A DNA stretch of 27,500 nucleotides from positions 1 to 27,500 of the forward strand of contig JAHBMJ010000637.1 of NCBI GenBank assembly GCA_018398765.1. The letters are read 5' to 3'. The position numbers and the translations under genes are program-made. Source of the stretch: Chromera velia (taxonomy: Eukaryota; Sar; Chromeraceae). Positions within the stretch are counted from its first letter, which is position 1. Each line of letters starts with the position of its first letter. The notes beneath the pieces were generated by a model that did not search any database, was not told where the DNA came from, and worked only from the letters and a program-made list of their open reading frames with translations. Below are positions 21,893 through 27,500 of this stretch, piece by piece.

Positions 21893-22848
21893 TAAGCCCC
21901 TGCCCTTAAATTTTGTACGCACGATTTGACTGTAGCTCTGTTACCACCACCAGTATTGATTGATTGAGGTTTTTGTTATGCATGCCGCGTCCCCGTGTAT
22001 ATATCCATTTTTTTTTATTTTTTTTTAGTTTTATTTTTTTGAAAAAAAAAAAAATGGTCACTTCAAGGTGGATCCCTCCCTATTGATTTTACCTTATAAA
22101 GGTATTGTCACGCGCGCGGTGCGCACGAAAACGACGCAAAAAAAAGCGTAATTTATGGTCTAACAACCTAGCCGTGCGCGGCCCAAGCCGTCTCCATGGC
22201 CACTATGAAGGGGGGCGTCTCACGACTTTTTTTTTTCCTTCGAAAAACCGAATTACCGGCAGGGGAGCATCTTTTTGCCGTGCCTGCCCCTGGTTCTCAC
22301 CGCTATAGAATAAAGAAAATGGTGCCCCGCCCGCCTCAATCAGTCGCTATTTTCACTTCAGCCACTCATTGTAAACAGCTGTTCCAACAAAGGATCAGAC
22401 TTCTTATCATTTAAAAAAATTGGAAGTATGTGCACGGCTGGACCATTAAGCAGGCTAACAAAGCAATCAAAACAGAAATTCGAACAATTTTTTGAAATTA
22501 TTGTGAGCGTTGTGGTGCTTCTGGCCTTCCCGATCTTCTTGGTGGGCGCAACCCGTATGATATGCATCACAACAACTATCATCTGGGCACCCACCGGAAG
22601 TTCTCCCTCGGGAAGATCACAGTAAAAAAAATTGGGCACAGAAATGAAGACCAGTGGATCGATACTGTTTTTGACACCAATCACCCAGATGATGTTGAAT
22701 TGATCTGTCAGTATTGCCATCAAGTGCACAAGCACGATGTCTACCGACATGCACCCGCACAGCCTGCTTGGTACAAAGCCTAACTTCAAAATTTTATCAT
22801 CAAAATTTTATGTATTTTGACCGTACAAAATTCAAGGGCAGGGGCTTA
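21893..22848. mobile_element. Inverted-repeat element carrying an HNH-nuclease reading frame (956 bp)
   Basis: Near-perfect inverted repeats of about 30 bases bound the element: ATATAAGCCCCTGCCCTT followed by AATTTTGTACG at 21890-21919, and the reverse complement at 22822-22851, with one mismatch. If the element proper begins at TAAGCCCC, it is flanked by TA on both sides (21891-21892, 22849-22850), which would be a TA target duplication. Because the end is palindromic this is ambiguous. Inside, on the plus strand, is a decayed frame ending in an HNH-endonuclease domain. No DDE transposase is visible. It sits in the divergent spacer between a secreted-protein gene and the GTPase gene. Superfamily is undecided; TA or TTAA-type duplication would point to mariner-like or piggyBac-like mobilisation. 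Confidence 0.7.
22196..22783 (+). pseudogene. HNH endonuclease-like frame with two in-frame stops
   Basis: One plus frame runs from ATG 22196 to TAA at 22783 and is broken by TAA (22412-22414) and TGA (22493-22495). After the second stop it encodes an HNH-like domain: NYCERCGASGLPDLLGG, then NPYDMHHNNYHLGTH, and near the end DDVELICQYCHQVHKHD. This matches the HNH layout: a first CxxC pair, the catalytic HH, and the LCxxCHxxxH block with the second zinc pair. HNH enzymes cut DNA and occur in homing endonucleases, restriction enzymes and mobile-element proteins. Just upstream an 80-base open stretch (WKYVHGWTIKQANKAIKTEI) stays in the same frame, which suggests one longer protein interrupted by mutations. 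Another plus frame (22105-22308) overlaps the start and may reflect a frameshift. No splice sites that would remove the stops were found. Confidence 0.6.
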
Positions 22849-22850
22849 TA

Positions 22851-23254
22851 TTCTGTATGATTGCAATTAATTAATTAATTGGATTTTCAAGTACCGCTGC
22901 CTGAGTGAACACCAATAAGGCACTCACCTGAGGGTCGGTGTGCCTCTGATGCCATACGTACAGCCCATTACAGCCCAAACCGCTATAGCGATCGTTTAGA
23001 TTTCCGATCGAGAAAATTTCAGGATCCCTTCTGATCTCTCATTCAGGGATGAGAGCGAAGGGAACTTAGGGAAGTTGTATCAATACCACCTCACCTAGCT
23101 GCTCAAATGGAGTTCTGGAGTAAATTCACACACACCAGAATTCGGGCGGGGTGTATCAGAATAAGAGCAATCAAGCCGTCTCCGTCCGTGCAGTTCGAGC
23201 CAACAGCTGGAGATCTAGTCCTAGACAACTGGCCGTTCAAAATTCATACCGACA
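22851..23254. promoter_or_regulatory. Upstream region of the RABL3-like GTPase gene
   Basis: A spacer of about 400 bases between the HNH element and the GTPase start codon. It begins with AATTAATTAATT (22865-22880) and shows no coding frame except a short one at 23107-23307 that overlaps exon 1 in another frame. The promoter and 5'UTR of the GTPase are expected here; no clear core-promoter motif was identified. Confidence 0.35.
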
Positions 23255-24352
23255 ATGCAGGACCCTTCAGGCCCTTCGCGACGTATCAAGATTCTTGTTC
23301 TTGGTGAGCCCGGGGTAGGGAAGACAGAGTTCCTCCAGATGATATGCAACCTTGGTGATGAGGAAGGAGACGAAGCTGAAGAGGATAACCGAGGAGGATT
23401 CTTCACTTCTCCGAGACGAAAACAGAGGCCCATAGCGGGGACACACACAGAATTGACTCGGCCATGGACTTTGGGGTGTACTCTGTTTGTGAGGGTCCAA
23501 AATTTCCAGGCACTAGACCCATCATTACAATCAATACAGGCAGACCAGCCAGTGCGAGTTCCAGTGGAATTTTGGGACGTGGGTGGGACACGCACGTACT
23601 CTCCTATTCGGAACATCTTCTACCAGGACTTTCACGGTCAGTGGGTTTCCGTGCAGTTTCTCTTCCAGGTCGTTCGATCGTAAATTTGTACAGCTGTTCC
23701 GCTTATTCGCAATTTCTTCTCTCTTCAACTTCTCCCAGCCTTCACGCAGATATATCTCTCCGCCTTTCTCTCGGTCTGTCTGCATGTGTCTCTGTGCATT
23801 TAAGCATAGATGCCGAAAATGGGGAGGAAGGCAAAGACAGAAACAGAAGATTCTTTTTTTTGCGTTCCCATCCCGTGCAGGGGTGATTCTTGTGTACGAC
23901 GTGACAAACCTGAAGTCCCACACGAATTTGTCCTCCTGGATGATGGAGCTCTGCACCCGCACTGTACCGCCCTCACAGGCGTTTTGGGGGAACCACCAAA
24001 AGGAGACGCAGCGACAGTCAGTTCTGTTTTTTGTGTATGTGTGTGTGTGTCCTTGGACGGTCCCGCCCTTTGCATTTTTTTCTGGACACCGCAAAAAAGA
24101 GGAACAGCGACAGTCCGAACGTATGTGCAAAATGAAGGTTGCCTTCAGGCTTTCTCCCCCCCTCTCTCGTACATTTTCCTGCCTTCCCCTTAATTCTTCT
24201 GCTACCCATTTATTTTTCTCCCCATTTCCTTTTCTTTCTCCTTCTCCATGCGTCAGCGTAAACGTCAGCAGTTTGAGGGAGGGAGTAAGGTGTCGTGAGA
24301 GCCAGCGAGAGAGCGAAGAAATGAGTGCTCGTAGACGTCTCTCTCTCTCTCT

Positions 24353-24427
<75 letters not shown>

Positions 24428-26175
24428 TGTGCAGACAGGGTCTGGTTGAAGATCCGAACACAGGTGTGTGGGGTGTACGTGCTCATGGATCTGGTGGTTG
24501 AGCGCACAAAATGGTCCCTCAGTCGCCTGCTGAATTTCGCGGAGTATCCCCCCCCCACACTCTGTCTCTCTCTGTCATCGCTCATGTTTGTCGGTCCGTC
24601 TTCGATTCCTTCTGTTCTGCCCTGTCGTCTCCTGTTCGTCCATTTGATGTATGGATTCTTTTCCTTTCTCTTCATTCTCTTGTACTCTGTTCTTCTCATT
24701 GCGACCTCTCTGATCGATTCGCTGCAGCCGACGCCCTCCTGTCTGGCACCATACCGGTTCTCCTGGTTGCAAACAAATACGAAACGTTCGGCATCACCCC
24801 GCCAAGTGGGGCGCCTCCAGGGGGGGGGGGACAGGGACAGAGGGGGCCACAAACAGGGAAGGGAACACGGGTGGCCCCGCAAGGCGATTTTCCATGCTCT
24901 TCTTCCTCCTCATACGTCGGTGTGCAGGGGGAAGGGGGAGGAGGGAGAGTTCGGGCCCCGTCTCCGCGTCGATATGGTTCTTCTGGTTCGGTTTCTCTCC
25001 CTTCGCAGGGAGACAGAGAGAGGGATGGGCACACCCATGCCAATGCACGAGTGAACGCTGTCGGAGTGCCGTCTGGGAGACGGGAAAGTGAGATCCGACC
25101 GAAGAGCAGACTCCCCCCCGTGACGCCATTCATGGATCGGGTGTTCGGGAGTTTCGGCTGGTACATCAATAGGCGGTGGGAGGAGAGGGTCGAGGTGCGT
25201 CGTTCGTTGTCCGTTGTAACTTATTTCACTTGCATGGGATAATGTCCAACAAGCTGCACGCATGCGCTCCATAGTAGGGTGTTGGAAGTGTCCCACGCCA
25301 CGCTTTCCGGGGCCATACTGGCTTGATCTTTTTGCCTCTAGTACTTCTTAATTTTTTTCTGTTTTCTCTCCTAAGTTCGTTCTCAGGTTCTGTCTCTCTT
25401 TCTCTGTCTGCGCGTGTATTTCACTCTATTCTCCCCCTCTCTCTCTCTCTCTCTCTCTCTCGTTCGTTTTGTGTATCTGTCTGTTTGTATGGCTGTCTGT
25501 CTGTCTGTCTGTCTGTAAGACAGTTACGGCGGACTGGAATTCCAAGAGACCACCAAGTCAGACAGCTCTGTTGGTTTCATCGGAGTGAGTCTTGATTGCC
25601 TTACCGACGGCTGTCTCTCCCTTTCGGTCATCAGTAAAGCAGCATCCTACCCCTACCCAATCATCAAATTCCCCTCCGCACGCTCCAACGCCCCAGCACG
25701 ACAGATGTCAAGCATGTTCCAGGGTCAGCTGGCACGCTTCAAATTTGTCTGCTCCACCCGGTCCGCTTTCAGAGAAGCCGCAGCCCACTGCACACAGCAC
25801 CTGATGAAGACGGGGGCCACGAGAAGTGATCTACTTCACGGGTGGCATGCTCATGTCACACGTAAGTGGGTACACCAGAAGCACCTTTTGAGTCGGTTGA
25901 ACGGTTGGTTCCGTCGTCTTCTTGTTTGGCTTTCCCACAATCCGAACGGGAAGATTTGGAGCCACCGGGACCACCGACCGCAAGTCACACCCCCTCCCGG
26001 CTTCCCAGGGAAAACAAGTTTTTCCACCAGCACAGAGGGTCCCTGCAGTTTTCCCGACGAAGACAAGAATAGCAATGGACTTCCGGCCCCGTCTCCCAGC
26101 CGCGCCGTCCCCCACAGCAGAAATGATGGAGGTGTCCAAAATGTAAAGCGACTTTCTCAAGCGAAAGAGGCCTGA
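23255..26175 (+). CDS. RABL3: Rab-like small GTPase, RABL3/LIP1 family, with a low-complexity insertion (481 aa)
   Basis: Seven plus exons keep phase: 23255-23636 (donor gtcagt), 23881-24016 (gtcagt), 24435-24463 (29-base microexon, gtgtgt), 24728-25194 (gtgcgt), 25520-25584 (gtgagt), 25635-25861 (gtaagt) and 26036-26175 (TGA). Motifs: P-loop GEPGVGKT (17-24), TLGC (72-75) as in the RABL3 switch I region, WDVGG (107-111), GVILVYDVTN after exon 1, and PVLLVANKYE (192-201) at the G4 position. A possible G5-like CSTRSA (399-404) is in exon 6. RABL3 proteins and plant LIP1 are membrane-traffic or signalling GTPases that lack a prenylated C-terminus, and no C-terminal CC or CaaX is seen here. G4 reads NKYE instead of NKxD. 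About 100 Gly/Ser/Arg-rich residues (roughly 205-310) separate G4 from the rest, so the protein is about twice the family's usual length. Exons 1, 2 and 4 are firm; exon 5 (alternative acceptor at 25524) and exon 7 are less certain. Confidence 0.82.
24339..24430. repeat. (CT)n(GT)n compound microsatellite abutting a splice acceptor
   Basis: A CT run passes into a GT run that ends directly in gcag, the acceptor of the 29-base microexon of the GTPase gene. The repeat therefore is the polypyrimidine tract of this intron. Confidence 0.9.
25437..25516. repeat. (CT)n and (CTGT)n repeats before exon 5 of the GTPase gene
   Basis: A CT run (25437-25460) is followed by a CTGT array (about 25475-25516) that ends in taag, the proposed acceptor of exon 5. 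Confidence 0.85.
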
Positions 26176-26947
26176 CCAAACCCACCCCAATGGAAAGAAG
26201 AGGTGCAAAGAGAAAATCCAAGCAGCAGCAGTACATCAAGAGCCCCCTCCCCCCACCCCCGCCCCNCCCGCCCCCGCCCCCGCCCCCCGCAGTCTTCGTC
26301 GTCTTCCAATCCGGACCCGCACCCTCCCCTCCTTCCTCCCTCCCTCCCGTCCGTCTTCCTCCTCTTCCTCCTCCTCCTCTTCAGCTACCGCAGCAGCGTT
26401 GCAAGCACCCGATCCACCAGCTCCCCCCGAAGCCCCACCACTACCGCAACCCCCCTGGAGAAGGTCGTCTCCAGGAAAATCAAGAAGGATGCACCGAAGA
26501 GAAGAGAACGAGCCAGAACCAGATGCAGCCGCTGCCCCTGATCCCATGCCAGCTCCCGTCTCCGCCTCAGTCGCAGCATCCAGTTCCGCCTCTGCTTCTG
26601 CTTCTACCGGCATGACCAAGAGCACCAAAATCCGCCCCCTTCAGAACAGGAATCCTGAGAGAAAGAGAGGAGGTTCTGGAGAAGGTTTTCGGCCCCACGA
26701 GCACCGTCGCTTTTTCGCTATGGGACTTTGAGATTTCCGTTACCGCCGCAAGATACGAAGACACAGCATCAGAAGAATCTCCCTCCGTAGGGGCACCTGA
26801 CGGTGCCGGTTCCCACGTGTAGTTTGTCCTTCTTTCCTTTTTTCGCTTTTGCTGTTTTGTCTTCTACCTTTGTTTCTCTCTCTTGTCTTGAGTGGAAGCA
26901 GGAGGACAGTAGCGTGTGACGAACAAGTGATCACGTGAAGTCCTGTC
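26176..26947. other. Low-complexity C/CT-rich sequence downstream of the GTPase gene
   Basis: Bases 26245-26400 are C-rich (runs of CCCCGCC with one N at 26266) and then CCT/CTT-rich. Long frames are open here on both strands (plus 26190-26615 Pro-rich, plus 26399-26731, minus 26628-26236 Ala/Glu/Gly-rich). That is expected of such composition, and none has a recognisable domain. A 3'UTR of the GTPase gene or a further exon with a Pro-rich tail cannot be excluded. Confidence 0.4.
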
Positions 26948-26949
26948 GG

Positions 26950-27460
26950 AAGGTTGAGAGGCAAGGGGCCCTTGACTCTCACCTTTCGGGCCCCCTGCGC
27001 ACTTTGTCTGAGTCGTCGTGATGTTCTTTTGTCTTTGTTCTTTCTTTCTTTTTGTCTGGTGTGTTCATGAAGAAGAGGAGGGAAACAAACCATATAGTCT
27101 GTCTAACTGTCTGTCCGTCTGTGTGTCTGAGAGAGCGCGCCAAAAGAAGAAAGAAAAAAACAGAAGAGAATGAAGAAGGAGAAAAAGGGAAAGAAAAGAC
27201 GATATAGTCTGTCTGTCTGTAGGGAGGTGGAGAGGCAAAGAGCGCTTAACTCTCACCTTTCGGGCTGCCCACGCTGTTTGATTGTTGGTGCTGTTCTTTT
27301 GTCTTTGTTCGTTCTTTCTTTCTTTTTGTCTGTTGTGTTCATGAAGAAAAGGAGGGAGAAGAAGAAGAAACATATCGTCTGTCTGTTATGTAAATGAAGA
27401 AAAGAAGGGGGAAGAAGAAACATATAGGATGTCTGTCTGTAAGTAGAAAAAAAAAGGCCA
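26950..27460. repeat. Diverged tandem repeat, period about 274 bases, reaching the right edge
   Basis: The block at 26950-27115 recurs at about 27224-27385, offset 274 bases. Shared words in order are GAGAGGCAA, GACTCTCACCTTTCGGG (one variant base), TGTTCTTTTGTCTTTGTTC, TTTCTTTCTTTTTGTCTG, GTGTTCATGAAGAA and CATAT(A/C)GTCTGTCT. A third, shortened copy of the last part (ATGAAGAAAAGAAGGGGG, CATATAGGATGTCTGTCTG) runs from about 27390 to 27440, so the array probably continues past the window. Confidence 0.75.
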
Positions 27461-27500
27461 ACAATATGTCTGCCTGCCTGACTGCCCTTCCGTATGATTT

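Noticed and set aside
23531-24130. Minus-strand frame of about 200 codons
   Set aside because: Antisense over exons 1 and 2 of the GTPase gene; no domain content.
24265-24882. Minus-strand frame with Arg-Glu repeats
   Set aside because: Produced by the (CT)n microsatellite read in reverse.
26190-26731. Pro-rich plus frames and an Ala/Glu-rich minus frame
   Set aside because: C-rich and CCT-rich low-complexity DNA opens frames on both strands; no start, splice context or domain separates a real gene from chance.

Overview
This is a window of an intron-rich eukaryotic nuclear genome. Seven protein genes or gene parts can be assembled from exons with GT..AG splice sites and matching codon phases. 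The palindrome TGCATGCA recurs outside coding exons, and introns and spacers are full of microsatellites ((CA)n, (GT)n, (CT)n, (GA)n, (CAGA)n, (CAGT)n). With the gene content (Ada2, a RABL3/LIP1-type GTPase, secreted Cys-rich proteins), this fits a photosynthetic alveolate related to Apicomplexa, such as a chromerid (Chromera-like). The organism assignment is inference; no ribosomal or organellar marker is present. Layout, left to right: (1) 58-1409 (-), the 5' part of an Ada2-like transcriptional adaptor, running off the left edge. (2) 2501-4938 (+), a small secreted Cys-rich protein in three exons; its 1.9-kb second intron holds an unexplained minus-strand coding-like frame. (3) 4939-7717, AT-rich convergent spacer containing a hAT-like inverted-repeat element (5520-6576). 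(4) 7718-11023 (-), a RING-H2 E3 ubiquitin ligase of the RNF126/RNF115/RNF181 type in five exons. (5) 11993-16996 (+), a five-exon gene for an unrecognised protein of about 1000 residues, divergent from the ligase gene. (6) 16997-20008, repeat-rich spacer with a hAT-type element (17660-18453) flanked by a perfect 8-bp target duplication. (7) 20009-21233 (-), a second small secreted Cys-rich protein. (8) 21893-22848, an inverted-repeat element of about 0.96 kb carrying a decayed HNH-endonuclease reading frame. (9) 23255-26175 (+), a seven-exon Rab-like small GTPase (RABL3/LIP1 family) with a large low-complexity insertion. (10) 26176-27500, low-complexity sequence and diverged tandem repeats up to the right edge. 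The genes do not form a functional cluster; they look like an ordinary gene neighbourhood in alternating orientation, with mobile elements in the spacers. Start codons and exon borders were set by reading splice sites and keeping phase, not by transcript data. The most unusual items are the HNH-carrying element, the Ada2 ZZ finger with a replaced zinc ligand, the GTPase with NKxE instead of NKxD, and the repeated use of GTCAGT as splice donor.
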